A stretch of DNA of 47,519 bases from an uncultured Duncaniella sp. (GTDB taxonomy: Bacteria > Bacteroidota > Bacteroidia > Bacteroidales > Muribaculaceae), in assembly GCA_910586305.1 (NCBI GenBank), contig CAJUGS010000026.1:1-47519 (forward strand), given 5' to 3'. The notes below the pieces were generated by a model, which was given only the letters and a program-made list of their open reading frames with translations, was not told where the DNA came from and made no database searches. This document shows positions 7,062-15,014 of this stretch, piece after piece. Both the position numbers and the translations under genes were made by a program. Position 1 is the first letter of the stretch. The number at the start of each line of letters is the position of its first letter.

Positions 7062-9557
7062 ATGAGAAATCTCAAGACATATCTCAGCCTGCTGCTACTC
7101 GGCGCAGCCGCACTGACATCATGCCAGGACGACTTCGACAGTCCGGCCATTGAAACACCGGTGGCCGGATGGCTCGCTGACACCGACACCTACACCCGCG
7201 TAACCATTGCAGATGTCAAAAACGAGTACTGGAAAAGCGACGACAACTATTATTCCACAATAGGCAATGCCGCCGACGGCAAACGAATGCTCCTCGAAGC
7301 CACAGTGATCTCGTCCGACGCCTCTGGCAACATCTACAAGTCGCTCGTCGTACAGGACGCCACCGGAGCACTCGCCATGAGCATCAACGCCAACTCCATG
7401 AATGTCAAGTATCGTCGCGGACAGCGACTCGTGCTCGACCTCACCGACATGATTATCGGCAAATACTCCGGCCTTCAGCAGCTCGGATTTCCCGAGGAAT
7501 CCGCCCAGTATGGCCAGCAGACAACCTTCATGCCCTACGAGTTCTTTGAGAAACACGTGCAGATGGACGGTCTCCCCAACCTGGAACTCGTCGACACCAT
7601 CGTGGCCACCGGCAAAGATATCACCGGCGGAGGCGACGAAGTGCTCCGCAAATGGCAGAGCCAGCTCGTGAGATTCAACAACTGCTCGTTTGTCGAAGGA
7701 GGCAAGGAACCCTTCGGCATACAGAAGGAGAACACCAACCGTGTGCTCACTCTCGAAGACGGCACACAGGTGAACGTGCGCACAAGCGGATACTCCAATT
7801 TCTACACCAACATCCTTCCCTCAGGCAACGGCGACGTTGTGGGCATCCTCGGCTACTATGCAGGCTCGTCCGATACAGGCAACCAGTGGCAGCTCACACT
7901 CATCGACGCAAACGGATGCATGAACTTCGGCAATCCCACCGTAGGCCCAGGAGCTGAGTCAAACCCCTACAAGATTGACGAAGCCATTGCCATAATGGCC
8001 GGAGGAGGCAGCGCCACACAGGTATGGACCACAGGCTACATCGTAGGCGCAGTGGCACCCGGAGTCGCCGATGTCACCAAAAACGAGGACATCCAGTTCA
8101 CCGACTCTCCCGAACTCGACAACACACTCGTGATAGCCCAAAGCCCCGACTGCAAAGACTGGACCAAGTGTATAGTCCTCTCACTCCCGCAGGGTTCAGC
8201 CCTACGCCAGTATGGCAATCTCGCCGACAACAAGGACAACTATCGTAAACAGATATGGATTCTTGGCAACTTCGGCACCCAGCTCGGCACATACGGCATC
8301 ACAGGCAACAACGGCTCAGCCTCCACCTTCCGTATCGACGGAGTAACCATCCCCGACGAACCGGGCCCCGGTCCGTCGACCGACGGTGACGGCTCTGAAG
8401 AAAAACCCTACAGCGTGACACAGGTGCTCGCACTTGGAAGTCCTGGCACCACTGCCTGGATCAAAGGCTACATCGTGGGATCTGCAGCCGACAAGACTGC
8501 CGACTCCTTCACCACCGCCACGGGAGACGCAGCCTCAAACACCAACCTCTTCATAGCAGAGACACCCGGAGAGACCGACTACAAGAAATGTATACCCGTG
8601 CAGCTTCCGATCTCCATGCGCGATGCCCTCAGCCTTCAGAAGAATCCCGGCAATCTCGGCAAGGAGCTGACCATCAACGGCAGCCTCGAGAAATACTTCG
8701 GTCTGCCCGGACTTAAGAACCCCACAGACTACAAACTCGACGGCCAGGGCTCAGGTGGCGACACCCCCACCCCGCCTGTAGTCGGTGACGGCGACGGCTC
8801 GAAAGGCAGTCCCTACAGTGCCGCCCAGGTACTCGCACTCGGCAATCCAGGGACAGCGGCGTGGGTCAAAGGATACATCGTGGGATCTGCACCAGGCATG
8901 AGTGCCGACACCTTCACCACCGAGACAGGAGAAGCAGCCTCCAACACCAATCTGTTCATAGCCGACACCCCCAACGAGACCGACTACACCAAGTGTGTCC
9001 CCGTACAGCTTCCTGCATCCATGCGCGACGCCCTCAGCCTGCAGAAGAACCCCGGCAACCTCGGCAAAATACTCACTATCAGCGGCAACCTCGAAAAATA
9101 CTTCGGAATGCCAGGCGTGAAGTCCCCCACGGAATACACCATTGACGGTGCAGGCACCGGTGGCGGCGACACCCCCACCCCACCGATAGTAGGCGGAGGA
9201 GACGGCTCGGAGAACAATCCGTATGACGTGACCACAGCAATATCCCTCAACAATCCCGGCACCACTGCATGGGTCAAAGGATACATCGTAGGCACTGCAC
9301 CCGGCAAAAGCGCCGACACATTCACCACAGCCACAGGTGAAGCGGCCTCTAACACCAACCTGTTCATCGCAGCCACTCCCGGAGAGACCGACTACACCAA
9401 ATGCCTCCCCGTGCAGCTTCCGACAGGCCTGCGCGACGACCTCAGTCTGCAAAAGAATCCAGGCAATCTCGGCAAAGAGCTTTGGATAAGCGGCAACCTT
9501 GAAAAATACTTCGGAATGCCCGGACTGAAATCACCCACAGTCTGGAAATTCAAATAA
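7062..9557 (+). CDS. Surface lipoprotein with DUF5689-like domain and four DUF6359-like tandem units
   Basis: An 831-residue lipoprotein with Cys21 followed by QDDFD, again an acidic surface-export signal. Residues about 36-290 repeat the DUF5689-like pattern of the upstream gene (EATVISSDASGNIYKSLVVQ, SGLQQLGFPE). Four units then follow. The first, at about 300-428, is divergent (SNPYKIDEAIAIM, WTTGYIVGAVA). The other three, at about 441-575, 576-711 and 712-831, are very similar to one another (AWVKGYIVGxA, SNTNLFIAxTP, LSLQKNPGNLGK, LEKYFGxPGxKxPT). Linkers are GGDTPTPPxVG. The unit resembles DUF6359, which I recall as an OB-like domain seen with secreted nucleases. It is the last gene of the run and a strong terminator follows. 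A role as an extended multivalent ligand-binding arm for the TonB receptor is inference. Confidence 0.82.
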   Translation: MRNLKTYLSLLLLGAAALTSCQDDFDSPAIETPVAGWLADTDTYTRVTIADVKNEYWKSDDNYYSTIGNAADGKRMLLEATVISSDASGNIYKSLVVQDATGALAMSINANSMNVKYRRGQRLVLDLTDMIIGKYSGLQQLGFPEESAQYGQQTTFMPYEFFEKHVQMDGLPNLELVDTIVATGKDITGGGDEVLRKWQSQLVRFNNCSFVEGGKEPFGIQKENTNRVLTLEDGTQVNVRTSGYSNFYTNILPSGNGDVVGILGYYAGSSDTGNQWQLTLIDANGCMNFGNPTVGPGAESNPYKIDEAIAIMAGGGSATQVWTTGYIVGAVAPGVADVTKNEDIQFTDSPELDNTLVIAQSPDCKDWTKCIVLSLPQGSALRQYGNLADNKDNYRKQIWILGNFGTQLGTYGITGNNGSASTFRIDGVTIPDEPGPGPSTDGDGSEEKPYSVTQVLALGSPGTTAWIKGYIVGSAADKTADSFTTATGDAASNTNLFIAETPGETDYKKCIPVQLPISMRDALSLQKNPGNLGKELTINGSLEKYFGLPGLKNPTDYKLDGQGSGGDTPTPPVVGDGDGSKGSPYSAAQVLALGNPGTAAWVKGYIVGSAPGMSADTFTTETGEAASNTNLFIADTPNETDYTKCVPVQLPASMRDALSLQKNPGNLGKILTISGNLEKYFGMPGVKSPTEYTIDGAGTGGGDTPTPPIVGGGDGSENNPYDVTTAISLNNPGTTAWVKGYIVGTAPGKSADTFTTATGEAASNTNLFIAATPGETDYTKCLPVQLPTGLRDDLSLQKNPGNLGKELWISGNLEKYFGMPGLKSPTVWKFK
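8382..9554 (+). repeat. Three-unit in-frame tandem repeat inside the lipoprotein gene
   Basis: Near-identical coding units begin at 8382 (DGDGS), 8787 (DGDGS) and 9195 (GGDGS), with periods of 405 and 408 bases; the last unit is shortened to about 360 bases. Stretches such as TGGGTCAAAGGATACATCGT recur exactly at 8861 and 9270. The closeness of DNA and protein points to recent internal duplication. Confidence 0.85.
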
Positions 9558-9574
9558 GACACTCTTAGTCATCG

Positions 9575-9616
9575 ACGGCCACAGACCCTCCTCGGAGGAA
9601 TCTGTGGCCGTTTTTC
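9575..9616 (+). terminator. Rho-independent terminator of the nuclease/TonB run
   Basis: An 11 bp perfect stem, ACGGCCACAGA (9575-9585) with TCTGTGGCCGT (9601-9611), closes a 15-base loop that can fold a small inner hairpin. The stem runs straight into TTTTC. It lies 18 bases after the last stop codon. Confidence 0.9.
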
Positions 9617-9710
9617 ATTCACAATACAATATATATTATTCGTAGGCAATCTGACAAGGTGCCCCACTGGCCTTAACGCCTTTTAACAACGTGAAATAAA
9701 AGATTTTTCG

Positions 9711-9718
9711 TACCTTTG
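9711..9718 (+). promoter_or_regulatory. Minus-7-type box upstream of the prolyl isomerase gene
   Basis: TACCTTTG fits TAnnTTTG and lies 43 bases before the proposed GTG start. No TTTG is found 19-21 bp upstream, so only half of the promoter is clear. It follows the terminator at 9575-9616 and probably starts the envelope-biogenesis transcript. Confidence 0.5.
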
Positions 9719-9761
9719 GGGGATAAATTACGCAATCATCACACTTATCAAGCTTAACAAC

Positions 9762-11129
9762 GTGAAATTCAAGAATATAATCTTACCCGCACTGCTCATA
9801 TTGATGGGCATATCCTACGCCGTGGCCGGTGTCGACAATGTTGCCGAAGAAGTGGCCTGGGTAGTAGGCGACCAGCCAATCTGGAAATCAGAGATAGAGG
9901 ATGCCTACCAGAGTATGCTCTACGAGAAGACACCTATCGACGGCGACCCATACTGTGTGATACCCGAGCAGATAGCCATCGAAAAGCTATATCTCCACCA
10001 GGCCGACATGGACACCGTGGAAATATCGGAAAGCATGGTGAACCAGCAGGTGGAGTCTCAGATCAACTACTACATCAGCTCGCTCGGCAGCAAAGAAAAG
10101 GTAGAACAGATATTCAACAAATCACTCCCCGCGCTGCGCGAAGGACTCCGCGAAATGTGGGGCAACCGTTCACGCGTACAGCAGGTGCAGCGCAACCTCA
10201 CCAAAGACATCACATCAACCCCCGCCGACGTGCGCCGCTACTTCTCCAAACTACCTGAAGACAGCGTCCCCTACATACCCCGCCAGGTAGAAGTGCAGAT
10301 TCTGACTGCGGCTCCCGCCATACCCCGCGAGGAGATCGACAACGTGAAAGCACGTCTGCGCGACTACTCTGACCGCATCACAAAAGGCGAAAGCGACTTC
10401 TCCACCCTTGCCATTCTCTACTCCCAGGACCCCGGATCGTCCGGTCGCGGAGGCGAGCTCGGCTTCATGGGCCGCGGACAGCTCGTGCCCGAATATGCGG
10501 CCGTAGCCTTCAACCTCAACGACCCGAAGAAAGTGTCGAAAATCGTCGAGACTGAATTTGGCTTCCACATAATCCAGCTCATCGAGAAAAGAGGTGACCG
10601 AGTGAACACCCGCCACATTCTTCTGCGCCCCCGAGTATCCGAGAAAGACCTCTCCGATGCCGTGGTGCGTCTCGACTCACTCCGCACCGACATCGTAGAA
10701 AACAATAAATTCACATTCGAGGAAGCAGTCGGATACCTCTCCCATGACAAAGACACACGCAACAACCGTGGCGTGATGGTCAACTCCGAGAGTGGCAACT
10801 CACGTTTCCAGATGAGCGAGCTTCCCCAGGAAGTGGCCCGCGAGGTCAACAAACTCCAGCCCGGGGAAATATCACAGGCCTTCATCATGAAAGATCCCAA
10901 GACCAACCACGACATCGTGGCGCTCGTCAAACTCACCAACCGCATCGAAGGACACAAGGCCAACCTCTCTGACGACTACCAGGCCATCAAGAATATGTAT
11001 GAACAGTCGCGCCAGAAGGAGATACTTGACGAATGGCTCGCCAAGAAAATCAAAGATACATATATCCGCATCGAAGACGGCTGGCGCGAATGTGACTTCA
11101 AGCACACCGGCTGGATCAAGACCAAATGA
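9762..11129 (+). CDS. SurA-like periplasmic peptidyl-prolyl cis-trans isomerase
   Basis: A 455-residue exported foldase. The GTG at 9762 is chosen because it opens a good signal peptide (KFKNIILPALLILMGISYAVA). An N-terminal SurA-type chaperone region (about 25-170, starting VAEEVAWVVGDQPIWKSEIEDAY) is followed by a clear parvulin domain (about 175-275: FSTLAILYSQDPGSSGRGGELGFMGRGQLVPEY, then FGFHIIQLIEKRG) and a second, weaker one begun by RVNTRHILLRP. The combination matches SurA, which escorts outer-membrane proteins through the periplasm. The stop codon overlaps the next start (ATGA at 11126), so translation is coupled to the OstA-like gene, also an outer-membrane biogenesis function. A 15-base sequence containing the GTG start also occurs 71 bases upstream. 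Confidence 0.88.
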   Translation: MKFKNIILPALLILMGISYAVAGVDNVAEEVAWVVGDQPIWKSEIEDAYQSMLYEKTPIDGDPYCVIPEQIAIEKLYLHQADMDTVEISESMVNQQVESQINYYISSLGSKEKVEQIFNKSLPALREGLREMWGNRSRVQQVQRNLTKDITSTPADVRRYFSKLPEDSVPYIPRQVEVQILTAAPAIPREEIDNVKARLRDYSDRITKGESDFSTLAILYSQDPGSSGRGGELGFMGRGQLVPEYAAVAFNLNDPKKVSKIVETEFGFHIIQLIEKRGDRVNTRHILLRPRVSEKDLSDAVVRLDSLRTDIVENNKFTFEEAVGYLSHDKDTRNNRGVMVNSESGNSRFQMSELPQEVAREVNKLQPGEISQAFIMKDPKTNHDIVALVKLTNRIEGHKANLSDDYQAIKNMYEQSRQKEILDEWLAKKIKDTYIRIEDGWRECDFKHTGWIKTK

Positions 11130-13096
11130 GAGCATCTCTATTCGCAATCGCAGCTGTCGCTCTGATCGCGCTCCCCGCCATGCTGGCTCAGACCGCGGGA
11201 AAAGACACTCCTAAGGCACCCGCAGCGGCAAAGACCGCGCCGACACCACGCAAGAGTGTGATACGCCCGACCATTCCCGACGCCGACCGCCATCAGCCCG
11301 ACAAGGTGTTCATCGAATACGCCGACCGCCTCGACAAGGAAGCCGGCTCGGTGGAACAGATTCTCGTAGGAAACGTACAGTTTCGCAAAGGCGATATGTT
11401 CATGTACTGCGACAGCGCGCGTTTCAACGAGGAGACATCCTCGCTCAACGCATTCAACAACGTGAGGATGGAGCAAGGCGACACCCTCTTTGTCTACGGT
11501 GACGAGCTATACTACGACGGAGAGACCGAACTCGCCGAGCTTCGCGCCTATCCCGGAGGCAACGTCCGGCTCATCAACCGCGATGTCTCCCTCACCACAC
11601 CGGTATTCTTCTACGACCTCGGAGCCGACGAAGCTTACTACATGACCGGAGGAACCCTGCGCGACAAGACCAATACACTTAAGTCACTCCAGGGATTCTA
11701 CTACCCGTCCACAAAGGATGCATTCTTCTACATGAACGTCGATCTCACCGGTCCGCGGCAGAACGACACGCTGAAGATGTACACCGACTCTCTCACCTAC
11801 AACACCGACACCGGAATAGCCCAGCTCATGTGCAAGACACTCATCGTCAACAAAGACGGTGAAATCACATCCACATCGGGCTTCTACGACACACGCTCGG
11901 GAGTAGCCGACCTCTACGACCGTTCACTCGTGCACACCCGCCGGGGCAACACACTCACGGGAGATACCCTGTTCTACGACCGCGACAAGGGTTTCGGCGA
12001 GGCCTTCGGAAACATGATTCTCACTGACTCGGCCAATCGCTCCTCACTCATGGGAGACTACGGCTTCTACGACGAACTGCGAGACAGTGCCTTCGTCACT
12101 GGCAACGCGCTCGCGCTCGAATACTCCAAGGAAGACACCCTCTATATGCACGGCGACACTATCACCGCACAGATGTACTCCGACTCCACACGTGTCACAA
12201 ACGCCTACCACCGAGTGAGATTCTTCCGAACTGACCTGCAGGGACTCTGCGACTCCATGAGCATCGTGGAGCGAGACTCTATATTATATATGTATTACCA
12301 CCCCATCGTGTGGACCGGAGACAAGCAGATTGCAGGCAATGTGATATATGTCCACTTCAACGACTCCACCACCGACTGGGCACGTCTGCCCGAACAGGGC
12401 CTCATGTCGCAGCACATTGGCGAAGACTGTTACAACCAGTTGTCCGGAAGCGACATGACAGCATGGATGGCCGACACCACCATACGCCGGCTCTATGTGG
12501 AAGGAAACGTCCAGGTGATAATGTTCCCGATGGAGAACGACTCTACCTACAACAAATATTCCTTCACTGAGAGTTCTTTCATGAACGCCGTCTTTGCCAA
12601 CGGACAAATCGACAGCATACTCATGTGGCCACAGACCACCGGAAGAGTCACACCGCTCTACCTGGCAAAACGATCCTCCTACTTCCTTCCAAAATTCCGA
12701 TGGTACGGACCGCTGCGACCCATGTCGCCCGACGAAGTATTCGACTATCCGGCCGAAATGGCCGACCTCTCCTCACAGGAGGTATTCGGCAAAATGAGAC
12801 CCGACGCCACAACTATACGTGGCACGGAAAGAGGAAGACCTCTCCCGCCCAAACCGATTATTCCTGAAAACATTCTCCCGGTGTCAGCCGACACGACGGC
12901 TGTTCTGCCCGACTCAATAACAATTCCCGCCGACTCCGCAGCTATCCTCCGGGACAACGCTTCGGACATCCCCGACCCTATCCTTCTGGAGCAAGACACC
13001 GAAGAGGAGGACAGTGAGACCGGAGACACCACGCCCGACGATGACGCAGCCGCAACAACCCGCCAAGAAGAAGAGGAGGAGGTGAGCCATGAGTGA
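11126..13096 (+). CDS. OstA/LptA-like envelope protein
   Basis: A 656-residue protein with a signal peptide (MRASLFAIAAVALIALPAMLAQ) and an Ala/Pro-rich stretch, then a repeated beta pattern characteristic of the OstA/LptA-LptD N-terminal family: VEQILVGNVQFRKGDMFMYCDSARF, EQGDTLFVYGDELYYDG, LTGDTLFYDRDKGFGEAFGN, DTLYMHGDTITAQ. LptA-type proteins form the beta-jellyroll bridge that carries lipopolysaccharide across the periplasm. This version is much longer than E. coli LptA (about 185 residues), as is common for Bacteroidota OstA-like proteins. The last 40 residues are strongly acidic and probably unstructured. It overlaps the foldase gene by four bases and mutL by eight. An LPS-transport role follows from the family and is not shown here. 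Confidence 0.83.
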   Translation: MRASLFAIAAVALIALPAMLAQTAGKDTPKAPAAAKTAPTPRKSVIRPTIPDADRHQPDKVFIEYADRLDKEAGSVEQILVGNVQFRKGDMFMYCDSARFNEETSSLNAFNNVRMEQGDTLFVYGDELYYDGETELAELRAYPGGNVRLINRDVSLTTPVFFYDLGADEAYYMTGGTLRDKTNTLKSLQGFYYPSTKDAFFYMNVDLTGPRQNDTLKMYTDSLTYNTDTGIAQLMCKTLIVNKDGEITSTSGFYDTRSGVADLYDRSLVHTRRGNTLTGDTLFYDRDKGFGEAFGNMILTDSANRSSLMGDYGFYDELRDSAFVTGNALALEYSKEDTLYMHGDTITAQMYSDSTRVTNAYHRVRFFRTDLQGLCDSMSIVERDSILYMYYHPIVWTGDKQIAGNVIYVHFNDSTTDWARLPEQGLMSQHIGEDCYNQLSGSDMTAWMADTTIRRLYVEGNVQVIMFPMENDSTYNKYSFTESSFMNAVFANGQIDSILMWPQTTGRVTPLYLAKRSSYFLPKFRWYGPLRPMSPDEVFDYPAEMADLSSQEVFGKMRPDATTIRGTERGRPLPPKPIIPENILPVSADTTAVLPDSITIPADSAAILRDNASDIPDPILLEQDTEEEDSETGDTTPDDDAAATTRQEEEEEVSHE

Positions 13097-15014
13097 CGTG
13101 ATACGCCTTCTGCCCGACTCCGTAGCCAATCAGATTGCGGCCGGAGAAGTAATCCAACGGCCAGCCTCAGTCATAAAGGAACTCGTCGAGAACTCAATCG
13201 ATGCCGGAGCCACATCGGTGACAATAATCCTCAAGGATGCCGGTCGCACTCTCATCCAGGTCATCGACAACGGTTGTGGCATGAGCGACACCGATGCCCG
13301 TATGGCCTTCGAGCGTCACGCGACATCCAAAATAGCCAAAGCCGACGACCTTTTCACACTCCACACCATGGGATTCCGCGGCGAGGCCTTGGCCTCGATT
13401 GCAGCCATAGCTCATGTGGAACTACGCACCATGCTCAAGGACGCCTCGATCGGATGCCGGCTCGTGATCAACGGCTCACGGGTGGAATGCCAGGAGCCGG
13501 AAGCCTGTGTCCCGGGAAGCAACCTGATGGTGAAAAATCTTTTTTTCAACGTTCCCGCCCGACGCAAATTTCTGAAGAAGGACACCGTGGAGATGAGTGC
13601 GATAATGCGAGAGTTCGAACGACTCGCGCTGGTCAACACCGCAGTAGACTTCACACTCATCAGCAACGACGTCACTCTCCACTCGCTCCGTCGCGGACCA
13701 ATGAAGCAGCGCATATGCGAGCTTTTCGGCAAAAACCTCGACAAGCAGCTACTACCCATCGAGACCGACACCTCCATTGTGAGCATCAACGGATTCGTGG
13801 GACTTCCGGCAAATGCCCGCAAGCGCAACCCGCTGCAATACTTCATGGTCAACGGACGCAATATGCGTCACCCCTACTTCCATAAGGCGGTGATGCAGTG
13901 CTACGACAAACTCATTCCAGCCGACGAGCAACCCAACTACTTCATCAACCTGCGCGTCGACCCCGAGACCATCGACGTCAACATACACCCCACGAAAAAC
14001 GAAATCAAATTTGAGAACGAGCAAGCCATCTGGCAGATTCTCACGGCAGCCATACGAGACTCGCTCGGGCGCTACAATGCCGGCCCTGCAATTGATTTCG
14101 ACGTGGAGGACGCACCGGAAATTCCGGTGTTCAGCCCCGACGTGACCGCAAGCCATGACGTGCTTGTCGACGAACGATACAACCCCTTTGCCGAACCCGG
14201 ACCGGCTCCGGCCGACTGGACCGGCCGACTGCCGGCATCGGCCTACACACCCCGTCCACGGCCGTCATTTCAGAGCCGTCCGGCCATTCTGAACGACTGG
14301 GAGAAACTCTACGACGAGTTTCTCAACAAGCGCGACGAAGGCTTCAGCGCCATGGCCGAGAGCAGCTTCAACGCCGGTGTGCCCGTAGCCTCGGCTCTCA
14401 CGCCGTCCGACAAGGCTCCCGACGAGCTTGCCGACCTTCCCGTCGAGGAGAGTGCCGGAGGGGCCATACAGCTCCGCAACACATACATCATAACCCCCAC
14501 ACGCGACGGACTCATGGTGATTGACCAGCATCGCGCACACGTCCGCATACTCTACGACAACTACCTCTCCATGATTTCCGGTCAGGAATTTGTCGGACAG
14601 GCCACCATGTTTCCCGATGTCGTCGAACTCTCCCCCTCGCAGAACGCCGTGCTCACCGACCTCGCCCCCAGGCTTGCAGAGCTTGGCTTCATCCTCACCC
14701 ACCAGACAGCAACAGTCTGGAGCATCGACGGCATTCCATCGGTAATAAAGGACGCATCGCCCCGCGACCTCCTGCTCGACATGATTGAGCGAGTCACCGA
14801 GACGGGTGAAGAACCCGGCTCCACACTGCGCGACCGTGTGGCCCTCTCACTGGCAAAAAGCAGCGCCATCGGACGCGGACGACCGCTCTCGCAAAACGAG
14901 ATGGACCGCCTCGTCAGCGACCTGCTCCGCCTCCCCTCCCCCGCCCTCACACCCGATGGCAAAAGCGTCTTCACCATAATCCCTGCCGACAAGATAGCCC
15001 GCATACTCGGATGA
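13089..15014 (+). CDS. mutL: DNA mismatch repair protein MutL
   Basis: A 641-residue MutL. The GHKL ATPase domain is complete: ELVENSIDAGA (about 31-41), DNGCGM (about 59-64), TMGFRGEALASI (about 95-106). The N-terminal half continues through the transducer region (FMVNGRNMRHP, NVHPTKNEIKF-like DVNIHPTKNEIKF). A low-complexity linker covers about 350-455, and the C-terminal dimerisation domain follows. The endonuclease-type motif reads DQHRAHVRILYD at 479-490: the two Glu positions of DQHAx2Ex4E are Val485 and Asp490, and the C-terminal CPHGRP-type motif is TPDGKS. The gene overlaps the OstA-like gene by 8 bases and the DUF4105 gene by 4, so a repair gene is embedded in an envelope operon. 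Confidence 0.96.
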   Translation: MSDVIRLLPDSVANQIAAGEVIQRPASVIKELVENSIDAGATSVTIILKDAGRTLIQVIDNGCGMSDTDARMAFERHATSKIAKADDLFTLHTMGFRGEALASIAAIAHVELRTMLKDASIGCRLVINGSRVECQEPEACVPGSNLMVKNLFFNVPARRKFLKKDTVEMSAIMREFERLALVNTAVDFTLISNDVTLHSLRRGPMKQRICELFGKNLDKQLLPIETDTSIVSINGFVGLPANARKRNPLQYFMVNGRNMRHPYFHKAVMQCYDKLIPADEQPNYFINLRVDPETIDVNIHPTKNEIKFENEQAIWQILTAAIRDSLGRYNAGPAIDFDVEDAPEIPVFSPDVTASHDVLVDERYNPFAEPGPAPADWTGRLPASAYTPRPRPSFQSRPAILNDWEKLYDEFLNKRDEGFSAMAESSFNAGVPVASALTPSDKAPDELADLPVEESAGGAIQLRNTYIITPTRDGLMVIDQHRAHVRILYDNYLSMISGQEFVGQATMFPDVVELSPSQNAVLTDLAPRLAELGFILTHQTATVWSIDGIPSVIKDASPRDLLLDMIERVTETGEEPGSTLRDRVALSLAKSSAIGRGRPLSQNEMDRLVSDLLRLPSPALTPDGKSVFTIIPADKIARILG

